NCBI RefSeq assembly: GCF_006175995.1
Contig: NZ_VDMB01000005.1
Coordinates: 97,296 to 161,295 of the forward strand
Direction of reading: 5' to 3'
DNA length: 64,000 nt
DNA from: Desulfobotulus mexicanus
GTDB taxonomy: Bacteria; Desulfobacterota; Desulfobacteria; Desulfobacterales; ASO4-4
Shown here: piece after piece, positions 33,993-42,436 of the stretch
Layout: each line of letters begins with the position of its first letter
How positions within the stretch are numbered: the first letter of the stretch is position 1
Translations under genes and position numbers: made by a program
Notes under the pieces: generated by a model
Database searches by the model: none
What the model saw: only the letters and a program-made list of their open reading frames with translations
Told to the model about the DNA's origin: nothing

Positions 33993-35279
33993 TTGTTTCA
34001 GGAAGACAAAGGGCCGGGATCCATGGCCATGATAAAAAAAACATCTGCATGTTCATTTAATAAGGTGTCTTCCCTCATGGGTAACTGCGGGGACTGCTGG
34101 GAAGGCTACTGGACAGACCACAGGCTGGCCTCGGTTTTTCAACCGGTGTACAGCCTCGCCCATAAGAGGATTGTGGGATTTGAAGCTTTGATACGGCCAA
34201 CGAGAAACGGCCAGCCCCTGGCTCCTCCGGATTTTTTCAGAGGACTTTCCACGGAAAAACTCATGCTGGCAGACCGCCTCTGCCGTGCCCTCCATGTGGC
34301 TAATTTTCTAAAGCTTGGCAATAAAGACAGCTGGCTTTTTCTCAATGTGGCCACTGATGTTGCCGTTCATGCCAGGCAATATGGCTCATTTTTTTCTGAG
34401 CTTCTGGATTATTACAAACTTTCTCCGGAATCCGTAGTGATTGAGGTGGTGGAACAGGCCACAGAAGATCCGGAACGTATGGACAGGGGTATATCCTTTT
34501 TCAGGGATCTGGGCTGCCTCATTGCCATGGATGATTTTGGCGCAGGAAGTTCCAATTTTGAACGGATCTGGCGTTTTTCCCCCCACATTGTGAAGCTGGA
34601 CCGAACCATCATTGCCCGTGCAGGTCGCGAAGCCCGTACCCGGCGCATGCTTCCCGGCATTATTTCCCTTTTGCATCAGGCAGGCTCCCTTGTTCTTGTG
34701 GAAGGCATTGAAAGGGAGGAGGAAGCCCGTATTGCCATGGAATCGGATGCCGACATGGTACAGGGGTATTATTTTGGCAGACCGGAAAAGAATCCGTCTC
34801 CGGCCTCTCCTGATTTTGATGGTCTGATGGAGCGATGCAAGGCTGAGCTGGGAGAAAAGGAGCATCTGTGGCGAAGGCGGAACAAGCCGGTTCTGGATCT
34901 TTTCTCCCTTGCCCTTGAGAAGCTCTGTTCCGGACTTAAGCCGGAGGAGGCCTTAAGGGGCATGCTGGAGGATAAGAGAACCCTGCGATGTTATCTGCTT
35001 ACTCCCACTGGGCTGCAGGTGGGGTCCACCCTTACGGGTACAGCTCCGGAAAGAAGGTCCGACGCCTGCTTTGCTCCTTTGCAGGAGGGACGCAGCGGAG
35101 ACTGGTTCCGCCGACCCTATTTCAAAAGGGCTCTTCGTACTCCCGGCCGGGTTCGGGTCACCCAGCCCTACCGCTCCATCACCGGAGACGGAATGTGCCA
35201 GACCCTTTCCTGTTATGTGACTTCAGGATCAGAAAGCTGGATTGTCTGCTGTGATCTCTGTTTCAGCGATATTTTATGA
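33993..35279 (+). CDS. EAL-domain c-di-GMP phosphodiesterase with C-terminal Cache-like domain
   Basis: 428 residues. TTG 33993 is chosen because AAGGAGG stands 5 nt upstream; ATG 34023 lacks one. The EAL domain (about 40-280) keeps the catalytic set: FEALIRP, FLNVATD, VIEVVEQ, AMDDFGAGSS, VKLDRTI, VEGIEREEE and QGYYFGRP. It should hydrolyse c-di-GMP to pGpG. The last 110 residues (WFRRPYFKRALRTPGRVRVTQPYRSITG) look like a single Cache/PDC sensor fold, here without membrane helices, so it may sense a cytoplasmic ligand. A strong terminator follows at 35342. Single-gene unit. Confidence 0.88.
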   Translation: MFQEDKGPGSMAMIKKTSACSFNKVSSLMGNCGDCWEGYWTDHRLASVFQPVYSLAHKRIVGFEALIRPTRNGQPLAPPDFFRGLSTEKLMLADRLCRALHVANFLKLGNKDSWLFLNVATDVAVHARQYGSFFSELLDYYKLSPESVVIEVVEQATEDPERMDRGISFFRDLGCLIAMDDFGAGSSNFERIWRFSPHIVKLDRTIIARAGREARTRRMLPGIISLLHQAGSLVLVEGIEREEEARIAMESDADMVQGYYFGRPEKNPSPASPDFDGLMERCKAELGEKEHLWRRRNKPVLDLFSLALEKLCSGLKPEEALRGMLEDKRTLRCYLLTPTGLQVGSTLTGTAPERRSDACFAPLQEGRSGDWFRRPYFKRALRTPGRVRVTQPYRSITGDGMCQTLSCYVTSGSESWIVCCDLCFSDIL

Positions 35280-35341
35280 AAAAAAGTCTGTACGGCATAC
35301 AGTACATATGCATTTGCAGAGTTTGAAAATGATAATATTAT

Positions 35342-35378
35342 AAACAAACCGGAGGCCCAAGGCCCCCGGTTTGTTTTT
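35342..35378 (+). terminator. Rho-independent terminator after the EAL gene
   Basis: A 16-bp stem with one mismatch (AAACAAACCGGAGGCC / GGCCCCCGGTTTGTTT), a 3-nt loop and a run of T residues. On the minus strand the preceding A-run gives AAACAAACC, so it could also serve the converging acyl-CoA dehydrogenase gene. Confidence 0.85.
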
Positions 35379-35422
35379 TAGTTCTTAAATCAAAGACTTT
35401 TCAAGCTGAAACCTGAATATCA

Positions 35423-37222
35423 TCAGCCTCCGAAACCCGCATCTTCCATGTCGATGGCTGCGCCATCCATGACCCGGATGGAGGCAAGCCTACCTGCGGT
35501 AACAGGAAGCTGGGTATTGATGAAGAAACGGGCCGTGGTGATCTGGCCTTTGTAAAAGGCATCATCCTTTTTCTTCAGACCGATTTTGGGTTCGGCCACA
35601 AGGGCCCGCCACAAAAGCATCCATGCCATGGTCAGATCACCCGTGGCCTCCAGGAAGGGATGGGTAAAGGCAAAGGCGTTAAGCACCTTGTCGCTGGCTG
35701 CGGCCTTACCCAGTACCATGGCGGTTTCCGTGTAGGTTTCCAGCAGTTTTTCCAAATTTTCCGCCAGAGGCCGGATGGATTCAATGTTCCGAGCCTTTTC
35801 TATGGTGCTGCGGATTTCCTCCAGATAAGCCATGAAAGCGGCCCCTTTTTTCATGCCCATCTTGCGGCCCACAAGGTCCATGGACTGGATGCCGTTGGTA
35901 CCTTCGTAGATCTGAAAAACACGGGCATCACGAAGCAGCTGGGCCACGGGATACTCCTCCACATAGCCGTAGCCGCCATAGACCTGAACCGCATGGGAGC
36001 AGACCTCAAAGGCCTTGTCCGTGATGTAGGCCTTGATGATGGGAGTCAGAACCTCTTCAATGTTTTTCAGTCTTTCCTTTTCTTCCGGGCTGTCGGAAAG
36101 CTGGCAGCGGTTCTGGATCATACCATTGTAGTAAATGAGGCTGCGCATGCCGTCCACAAAGCTCTTCATGATCATGAGCTGGCGACGCACATCCGGGTGA
36201 CGGATAATGGCCGCAGGACCTGCATCGGCGGGATCGGTCATATGCTTGGTCTGAATACGCTGGCGTGCGTAATCCAGGGCATACATATAGGCCGTGGTTG
36301 CGTTGGCAAAACCCTGAAGGCCTGTCATCTGACGGGCTTCATTCATCATGTGGAACATGGCGGCCATGCCTTTGTTCTCTTCTCCGATGAGGGTGCCTAT
36401 GCACTCACCCTTTCCTCCCAAAGTCAAAGAGCAGGTGGAATTGCCGTGCAGGCCCATCTTATGCTCAATGCCCGTGCAGATTACATCATTAAATTCTCCT
36501 AAGGAGCCATCTGCCTTGATGCGGTATTTGGGCACCATGAAAAGGGAGATGCCACGGGTGCCTTCGGGGGCTCCTTCAATGCGGGCAAGGGTTGGATGGA
36601 TGATATTTTCCACCATATCCTGCTCACCACCGGAGATGAAGATCTTGGAGCCAGAAAGGGAATAGGTGCCGTCGGGGTTGCGCCTGGCCACAGTACTCAG
36701 GGCACCCACGTCGGAGCCTGCATCCGGTTCGGTGAGGAGCATGGTGCCGGACCATTTGCCAGCATACATGTTTTTCAGTACCTGATTTTTCTGCTCATCC
36801 GTACCAAAATTCTCTATCAGCCGGGCCGCACCATGGGTGGCCATGTGAAAGAGCATGAAGGAGTTGCAGGCGCCATGGAAATACTCACTGGCCGCAAGGC
36901 ATACTGGCTTGGGCATTCCCTGCCCTCCCCACTCCGGCGTATCTCCCATGGCCAGCCACTGACCGTCCAGATAGTTTTTGTACACCTTATGATAGGCTTC
37001 GGGTACCCGAACGGTTCCGGCATCAAACTCGCAGCCTGCATCACTGATTTTCTGTAAAGGAAGAATTTCCTTGATGGCAAGGTTTCTGGCTTCATTCACA
37101 ATGAGGTCGATGGTTTTACGGTTGAATTCCGTGAAGGTGCTGCTTTTGGCAAGCTCGGCCACCTCAAGCTGTTCATGGAGCACAAAATCCACATCACGGC
37201 GGTCGGCAATAACTTGGGCCAT
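35423..37222 (-). CDS. acyl-CoA dehydrogenase (DmdC-like, with C-terminal extension)
   Basis: 599 residues, the long form of the family. Matches include GDTPEWGGQGMP, the FAD-binding TMLLTEPDAGSDVG, SGSKIFISGGEQD, GIEHKMGLHGNSTC and VYGGYGYVEEYPVAQLLRDARVFQIYEGTNGIQ, followed by a helical extension (about 460-599). It oxidises an acyl-CoA to the 2-enoyl-CoA, passing electrons to ETF; long acyl or 3-methylthiopropionyl-CoA-type substrates are handled by relatives. AAAGGAG precedes ATG. Gene stands alone between terminator and a MITE-like region. Substrate not predictable. Confidence 0.92.
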   Translation of the reverse strand: MAQVIADRRDVDFVLHEQLEVAELAKSSTFTEFNRKTIDLIVNEARNLAIKEILPLQKISDAGCEFDAGTVRVPEAYHKVYKNYLDGQWLAMGDTPEWGGQGMPKPVCLAASEYFHGACNSFMLFHMATHGAARLIENFGTDEQKNQVLKNMYAGKWSGTMLLTEPDAGSDVGALSTVARRNPDGTYSLSGSKIFISGGEQDMVENIIHPTLARIEGAPEGTRGISLFMVPKYRIKADGSLGEFNDVICTGIEHKMGLHGNSTCSLTLGGKGECIGTLIGEENKGMAAMFHMMNEARQMTGLQGFANATTAYMYALDYARQRIQTKHMTDPADAGPAAIIRHPDVRRQLMIMKSFVDGMRSLIYYNGMIQNRCQLSDSPEEKERLKNIEEVLTPIIKAYITDKAFEVCSHAVQVYGGYGYVEEYPVAQLLRDARVFQIYEGTNGIQSMDLVGRKMGMKKGAAFMAYLEEIRSTIEKARNIESIRPLAENLEKLLETYTETAMVLGKAAASDKVLNAFAFTHPFLEATGDLTMAWMLLWRALVAEPKIGLKKKDDAFYKGQITTARFFINTQLPVTAGRLASIRVMDGAAIDMEDAGFGG

Positions 37223-37607
37223 CCTGAAATCTCCTTTTTCATTGGCATTAAAGTCAGTGATTAAATATCAGACTGGTTAAAAATCAGATTGATTTGAAAT
37301 CCGGCAGACCTTAAGCTGCTGTCTGGTTTTCTGGTGCCTGTGGCAGTAAAAAAACCTCAGGCTATGTATCTAACCCTAAAAACATTTTTTCTGACATAGT
37401 TCAATAACGATAATTAAAAAAATGAATAAAGGTTCATAAAAATGGTAAGCGGCCTTGATTTTTAAGGATATTTGCCCATGCTCAAACGAAATAAAAACCA
37501 TTTTTCATAAATGCAGACAGGGTTTATGTTCGTTACCCAACCAAAAGCAAGACTGTGGCTGTATTAAGAGTCTTGCAAAATGAGATTTAACTTTTCTGTA
37601 ACTTCTG

Positions 37608-37639
37608 AGTAACTTCAAAAGTTACTTTATGACAAAACG
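37608..37639. repeat. 32-bp dispersed repeat, copy 2
   Basis: An exact inverted copy of 473-504, containing the palindrome AGTAACTT-CAA-AAGTTACT. It abuts the inverted-repeat element at 37656. The following bases (CGTAACACGGCGT) also resemble the flank of copy 1. Confidence 0.65.
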
Positions 37640-37655
37640 CCGTAACACGGCGTGG

Positions 37656-38002
37656 GTTGCTGTTCAGCACAGTTTATTCCGAACTGCCAATGCTGTAATT
37701 GCAGCAGCTTCGTACTGCTGTAAGGCTCCGTGGCTATTTGTAAGTGACATTGCAATCGTTTCGGATCAGAGCTTTGTAGGCCTGTGCGAAAGAAGCGGCA
37801 AACTGTCTGAGCCGACACAAAGGCAGCGTGCTTAAGTCTGCCATTGTAATCAAAAAGCTTATCCTGCCTGTGGCGGGGAGTTTTTGCCGCTTCCGCACAG
37901 GGCAAGAAGCTCCCGAATAAGATTGCGTCACGGGCAAATAGCCTGGGGCCTGTGCATCTGTCTTGCATGTATGGTGTTTGGAAAACTGTGCTGAACAGTG
38001 AC
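37656..38002. mobile_element. MITE-like element with 20-bp terminal inverted repeats
   Basis: The ends GTTGCTGTTCAGCACAGTTT (37656-37675) and its complement (37983-38002) match at 18 of 20 bases and enclose 347 bp. Inside, another inverted pair, GCCTGTGCG..GAAGCGGCAAA (37780-37802) with TTTTGCCGCTTCCGCACAGG (37882-37903), gives a nested hairpin. No open frame encodes a transposase. No clear target-site duplication is visible. A non-autonomous element or structured relic fits best. Confidence 0.55.
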
Positions 38003-38076
38003 CTGTAATGAAGGTTCGTATGGCTGAAAATCAGTGCTAATCAGATGAATTCTTGTATCGATTCGGAGAAAAAAAG

Positions 38077-38652
38077 ATGAATCAGCCCCTGAAATTTACA
38101 GGCATTCACCATCTGGCCCTGGCCACCCGGGATCTGGGAGCCACCATACGTTTCTGGCGGGATCTGGTGGGGTTGCCCCTTTTTCTTGGTTTTGGCAGAA
38201 AAGGTTATCGTCAGTATTTTTTTTCCATTTCAGAAAGCTGTGCTCTGGCTTTTTTTGAGTGGCCGGAGGTTGAAGCCCTTAGCGAAAAGGATCATGGTGT
38301 TCCCGTTAAAGGCCCTTTCGGCTTTGACCATGTATCCATAGGCGTGGAAAATGATGGGGACCTTGCCCGTATGAAGGCAAGGCTTGAGGCGGCAGGCTTA
38401 TGGGTTTCCGAGGCTGTGGATCATGGATTCATCCACTCCATCTACACCTTTGACCCCAACAATATTGCCGTGGAATTTTCTGCTCCTGCAGGCAGCAGCG
38501 ATCTGCGATCCAGCCCCGTACTGGCGGAAAATGATCCACCTCCGGAAGTCGCTGAAGGCCCTTTTCCCCAGACGCAGCTTTTCGCTGATCCGGAAGAGGT
38601 TCCTGAGCTTATCCTCTATCCCGGTGAAGGCAGAGATGTTGTGCCCCGTTAA
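38077..38652 (+). CDS. VOC-family (glyoxalase/dioxygenase-like) protein
   Basis: 191 residues from ATG 38077 (GGAG upstream; TTG 38053 is less likely). Paired beta-alpha-beta modules: IHHLALATRDLGATIRFWRDLVGLPLF, then FGFDHVSIGVENDGDLARMKARLEAAGLWV and the end SIYTFDPNNIAVEFSAP. Metal-binding positions His (IHH), His (FDH) and Glu (VEF) are present. The last 40 residues are an acidic, proline-rich tail. VOC proteins include isomerases, lyases and dioxygenases, so the reaction is unknown. It lies 32 bp upstream of the sigma-54 activator, likely co-transcribed. Confidence 0.82.
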   Translation: MNQPLKFTGIHHLALATRDLGATIRFWRDLVGLPLFLGFGRKGYRQYFFSISESCALAFFEWPEVEALSEKDHGVPVKGPFGFDHVSIGVENDGDLARMKARLEAAGLWVSEAVDHGFIHSIYTFDPNNIAVEFSAPAGSSDLRSSPVLAENDPPPEVAEGPFPQTQLFADPEEVPELILYPGEGRDVVPR

Positions 38653-38684
38653 GCTGCCATTATTCTTTAAGCCAAGGAGCCTTT

Positions 38685-40172
38685 ATGCCCCCCAGAAAAC
38701 ACCTCAGTGAATCCGAACGCAATTTTTTTGAGCTGGTATTCAAGGCAGGGATGACCAATCCCTTCAGTGATGCCAGAAGTCAGCTGGATGCCTCCATTGC
38801 GGGCGTTTTTCCGGAAACGGACAGGCAGGAGCGAATACGGCGCATGGTGGAAGAGGTTGCCCGAAAAATAAGTCTGCTGGAAAAGGAGGGCCGGGCCAAT
38901 CTGGAAGCCTATGAAGGCAGGGATAAGGTTCTTCTGCGTACTACCTTTCTCTTTGAGCTTTTCTATGCATTCCGCAGAAAATTCGACGCCCTGATTGAAG
39001 CCCAGGTGGCAGCAGGCACAGCACCGGTACGTGTTCCTTTCACCAGAGATGCCCTGGCCCTGCTCCAGAAACGGGGGCTGAAAACCCGGCATACCTTTGA
39101 GCTGGCTTTTCAGCTCAGAAGGGCTTACCACTTCATCGATCGCAGTCTATCCGGAAGATCCCCATCCATGAAAAAATTCCGGGAGAGCCTTTGGAACAAT
39201 GTCTTTACCCAGAATCTGGATCTTTATGAACGCTACCTTGTTAATCGCATGGAAGATTTTTCCACCCTTATTCTGGGGGAAACGGGGACGGGAAAGGGCA
39301 GTGCCGCTGCAGCCATAGGCAGATCTGGCTATATTCCCTTTGATCCTGAAAAAGAACGTTTTGTGGAAAGCTTTACCCTTGCCTTTGTGCCCTTAAACCT
39401 TTCCCAGTTTCCCGAAAGCCTCATGGAATCTGAACTTTTCGGCCATAAAAAAGGTGCTTTCACAGGGGCCGTAGACGATTTTAAAGGCGTTTTTGCCCGC
39501 TGTTCACCCCATGGGGCTATTTTCCTTGATGAGATCGGTGAGGTTTCCACTCCCGTTCAGATCAAGCTTCTTAATGTTCTGCAGGAAAGAATTTTTTATC
39601 CTGTGGGCAGCCATGAGGCCATGCGTTTCCATGGTCGGGTCATTGCCGCCACCAACAAAAGTCTTCAGGATTTACGGGAAAAGGTTTTCAGGGACGATTT
39701 TTATTATCGCCTTTCTTCGGACATCATTGAGGTTCCTCCTTTGCGTCACCGCATACGGGAGGATCCTAAGGAGCTGGATACCCTCCTGGATCATACGGTT
39801 ACCCGTCTTGTGGGCATACCCTCGCCGGAGCTGGTGGAAATGGCAAAGCAGACCCTTGCCCGAAAACCCGGACCGGACTACCCATGGCCGGGGAATGTTC
39901 GTGAAGTGGAGCAGGCCGTCCGCAGGATTCTTCTGACCTCGGTATATGAGGGGGAAAAGCGATCCCGTCCGGTTTCTCTGGATGCCCATATTCTGGAAGG
40001 TATTGAGTCCGGAACCCTTACTGCCCAGGAACTGCTCATGGCCTATTGCGCCCGTCGCTATGAGGATGCCCGTACTTATGAGGAAGTGGCCCGGCAGACG
40101 GGTCTGGACAGGCGTACTGTGAAAAAATACATCGACGGATGGCGGGCTGCACAGGGGGGGCATGGCAGGTAA
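38685..40172 (+). CDS. sigma-54-dependent activator with an unusual N-terminal domain
   Basis: 495 residues. The N-terminal about 190 residues are helical and basic, with no PAS, GAF or receiver domain. The AAA+ module has Walker A GETGTGKGS, an intact GAFTGA loop (KKGAFTGAVDDFKG), Walker B GAIFLDEIGEV and the arginine region RDDFYYRLSS. A 30-residue stretch between Walker A and GAFTGA (GYIPFDPEKERFVESFTLAFVPLN) is longer than usual. The C-terminal HTH reads TYEEVARQTGLDRRTVKKYIDGW. AAGGAG precedes ATG. Acyl-CoA dehydrogenase 2 lies downstream and is the obvious but unproven target. I found no good -24/-12 match in the gap. Confidence 0.88.
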   Translation: MPPRKHLSESERNFFELVFKAGMTNPFSDARSQLDASIAGVFPETDRQERIRRMVEEVARKISLLEKEGRANLEAYEGRDKVLLRTTFLFELFYAFRRKFDALIEAQVAAGTAPVRVPFTRDALALLQKRGLKTRHTFELAFQLRRAYHFIDRSLSGRSPSMKKFRESLWNNVFTQNLDLYERYLVNRMEDFSTLILGETGTGKGSAAAAIGRSGYIPFDPEKERFVESFTLAFVPLNLSQFPESLMESELFGHKKGAFTGAVDDFKGVFARCSPHGAIFLDEIGEVSTPVQIKLLNVLQERIFYPVGSHEAMRFHGRVIAATNKSLQDLREKVFRDDFYYRLSSDIIEVPPLRHRIREDPKELDTLLDHTVTRLVGIPSPELVEMAKQTLARKPGPDYPWPGNVREVEQAVRRILLTSVYEGEKRSRPVSLDAHILEGIESGTLTAQELLMAYCARRYEDARTYEEVARQTGLDRRTVKKYIDGWRAAQGGHGR

Positions 40173-40533
40173 TGCTTTGTTTTGTAGATAGTCAGAATAT
40201 TTTTTTCTTTTATCCCTTGCACACAAGCTATTTTTTGATAGGATAGAAAAAAAGACTTTGTTCCGGACCCTTTCCTGAGGGACATAGTTCGTGCGCAAGC
40301 ATTTCCGGGCCAGAGTGTTTTACTTTCGGGTATCTGATCCGATTCGGCATGTGTAACAGATGTATTATGGGCGGAAAATCCTTTCAGCCCATCCATTCCA
40401 CAGGCTGAATCTTTACGAAATTCCGGGTTGACCATGCTGCAGCCCCGCAGCAGAACGGGCCTGAAGGGGTCCATTGCAAATGGCTTATCCGGGGTTTTGA
40501 TTCACACACCTCATTTCCAAGGGAGCAAGGCAG
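40173..40533. other. upstream region of acyl-CoA dehydrogenase 2
   Basis: 360 bp without a gene. A possible weak sigma-70 pair is TTGCAC (about 40217) and TAGGAT (about 40239), 16 bp apart. A CTGC-AGCCCC-GCAG hairpin lies near 40437. No clear sigma-54 GG-N10-GC element was found on the plus strand. Confidence 0.3.
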
Positions 40534-42240
40534 ATGATCCTATTCAATCCCAAGCTGCACAACCGCAAGCATGCCGATGAAAAAACCCAGAAAATGATGC
40601 AGGCCGTTATTGATTATTTTGAAACCAAGGGTTTGAAAAGTATCAAGAAAGACTGGCATGACAAAACCTGGAATTATGAATTTGTTAAATTCATGAAGGA
40701 AAATCAGGTCATGGCCACCCTTATGACCCCTGCGGGTTACGGTGCCGAAGATTCACGCTGGGACACCTACAGAAACTCAGTATTTGCTGAAATATCAGCT
40801 TTCTATGGCATTACTTACTGGTACACCTATCAGGTGTCCATGCTGGGCCTTGGTCCCATCTGGATGGGTTCCAATGAAGAAATCAAACACAAGACAGCTA
40901 AACTTCTTCAGGATGGTGAAGTGTTCGCCTTTGGTCTTTCGGAAAAAGAGCATGGGGCGGATATATATTCTTCCGACATGATGCTTTATCCCCAGGAAGA
41001 TGGCACCTACAAGGCAAATGGTGATAAATACTACATTGGTAACGGAAATGAGTGCGCCATTGCCTCCACCTTCGGCAAAGTTGCAGACAGCGATGATTAT
41101 GTATTTTTTGCCGCCAATTCCAAACATCCCCAGTATGAGTGTGTAAAAAATACGGTAAATGAGCAGAACTATGTGGCTGAATATGTTCTCCATGATTATC
41201 CCATTACCGATGCGGACATCATGGAGCGGGGTCCCAAGGCATGGGACAACATGCTCAATACCATCAACGTGTGCAAATTCAATCTCGGCTGGGGCGCCAT
41301 CGGCATGGCCACCCATTCCTTCTATGAGGCCATCGATCATGCGGCCAACCGCAATGTTTATGGCAAGTACGTGACGGATTTTCCCCATGTAAAGCGGCTT
41401 TTTACGGATTCCTATACCCGCCTTGTGGCCATGAAGGTCTTCTCCGAGCGTGCCATCGACTATATGCGTTCTGCCAAGGCAGATGACCGCCGCTACCTCC
41501 TCTATAATCCCATGGTTAAAATGAAGGTTACCACCCAGGGTGAAGAGGTGATTAACATGCTCTGGGATATCATTGCGGCCAAGGGCTTTGAGGCGGAACC
41601 CTTCTTTGAGATTGCGGCCCACGAAATCCGCATGCTGCCCAAGCTTGAAGGTACGGTTCATGTCAACATGGCACTGATTGTCAAGTTCATGAACAACTTC
41701 CTTTTCAATCCTGCGGAATTCCCTGTAATACCCAAGCGCGATGATGTGAGCAATGATGATTTCCTCTTTGATCAGGGCCCCACGGCAGGGCTGAGCAAGG
41801 TACAGTTCCATGATTACAATCTGGCTTACAAAGGTGTGGATCTGCCCAATGTGAATGTTTTCAAAGAGCAGATTGAAAGCTTTAAAAAATTCCTTGTGGA
41901 AGCCACACCGGATAAAGGCCAGGCCAGAGACATTGATTATCTGCTGGTTCTGGGAGAGATTTTCTGTCTTGTTCCCTATGGCCAGCTCATCCTTGAAGCT
42001 CGTGAATTCTGGCCGGAGCTGGATGACGACCTGATTGAGGAAATCTTTGATTTTATGATCAGGGATTTCAGCAGGCATGCCACCACCCTTTTCACCAAGC
42101 CTTCCAATACGGACAAGCAGAGGGAAATGGCCCTTGCCATGATCAAGGCACCTGCTGCCAATCCGGAGCGTTTCAACAAGATCTGGACGGAGCAGGTATA
42201 CAGCCTGAAAGGTCAGTATAAGATGCGGGATCAGGACTGA
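40534..42240 (+). CDS. acyl-CoA dehydrogenase family protein
   Basis: 568 residues. The fold is that of acyl-CoA dehydrogenases: LMTPAGYGAEDSRW, FAFGLSEKEHGADIYSSDM (FAD/substrate loop, where Ser-Glu-Lys replaces the usual T-E-P), then KANGDKYYIGNGN and a helical C-terminal domain with LPKLEGTVHVNMALI. It differs clearly from the dehydrogenase at 35423 and lacks the C-terminal GTNGIQ motif. It may act on an unusual acyl-CoA; its level is perhaps set by the sigma-54 activator just upstream. AGGGAG precedes ATG. A strong terminator follows. Confidence 0.85.
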   Translation: MILFNPKLHNRKHADEKTQKMMQAVIDYFETKGLKSIKKDWHDKTWNYEFVKFMKENQVMATLMTPAGYGAEDSRWDTYRNSVFAEISAFYGITYWYTYQVSMLGLGPIWMGSNEEIKHKTAKLLQDGEVFAFGLSEKEHGADIYSSDMMLYPQEDGTYKANGDKYYIGNGNECAIASTFGKVADSDDYVFFAANSKHPQYECVKNTVNEQNYVAEYVLHDYPITDADIMERGPKAWDNMLNTINVCKFNLGWGAIGMATHSFYEAIDHAANRNVYGKYVTDFPHVKRLFTDSYTRLVAMKVFSERAIDYMRSAKADDRRYLLYNPMVKMKVTTQGEEVINMLWDIIAAKGFEAEPFFEIAAHEIRMLPKLEGTVHVNMALIVKFMNNFLFNPAEFPVIPKRDDVSNDDFLFDQGPTAGLSKVQFHDYNLAYKGVDLPNVNVFKEQIESFKKFLVEATPDKGQARDIDYLLVLGEIFCLVPYGQLILEAREFWPELDDDLIEEIFDFMIRDFSRHATTLFTKPSNTDKQREMALAMIKAPAANPERFNKIWTEQVYSLKGQYKMRDQD

Positions 42241-42270
42241 TTTTTAATTCCTGAGATCTGTGAGTAAACA

Positions 42271-42306
42271 AAGCGCCGGTACCCCTTTTAAAGGGCTCCG
42301 GCGTTT
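42271..42306 (+). terminator. Rho-independent terminator after acyl-CoA dehydrogenase 2
   Basis: The stem CGCCGG-TACCC-CTTT / AAAG-GGCTC-CGGCG with a TTTT run lies 30 bp past the stop. It separates the dehydrogenase from the solitary carB. Confidence 0.75.
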
Positions 42307-42436
42307 TGCTGCCTTTTTTGGAGGTTTTTTAAAAATCGGACAAGGGAAGCATTTGCGGATTTTTTTAAAGTCTGCCATATTGCGGCCGAAAAAAATGAGT
42401 TTTTTTATTTTTCCCCTTTTAACAAGGAGCATGGCT

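Noticed and set aside
37620-38004. Possible structured RNA in the palindrome-rich region
   Set aside because: Nested hairpins are better explained by terminal and internal inverted repeats of a MITE-like element. No known riboswitch or small RNA core was recognised.
40264-40330. Sigma-54 promoter near acyl-CoA dehydrogenase 2
   Set aside because: TGGCCCGG...GC on the minus strand has the wrong spacing between GG and GC and points away from the gene.
40795-42078. Minus-strand open frame of 427 codons opposite acyl-CoA dehydrogenase 2
   Set aside because: It is an antisense shadow of the dehydrogenase gene with no recognisable motif.
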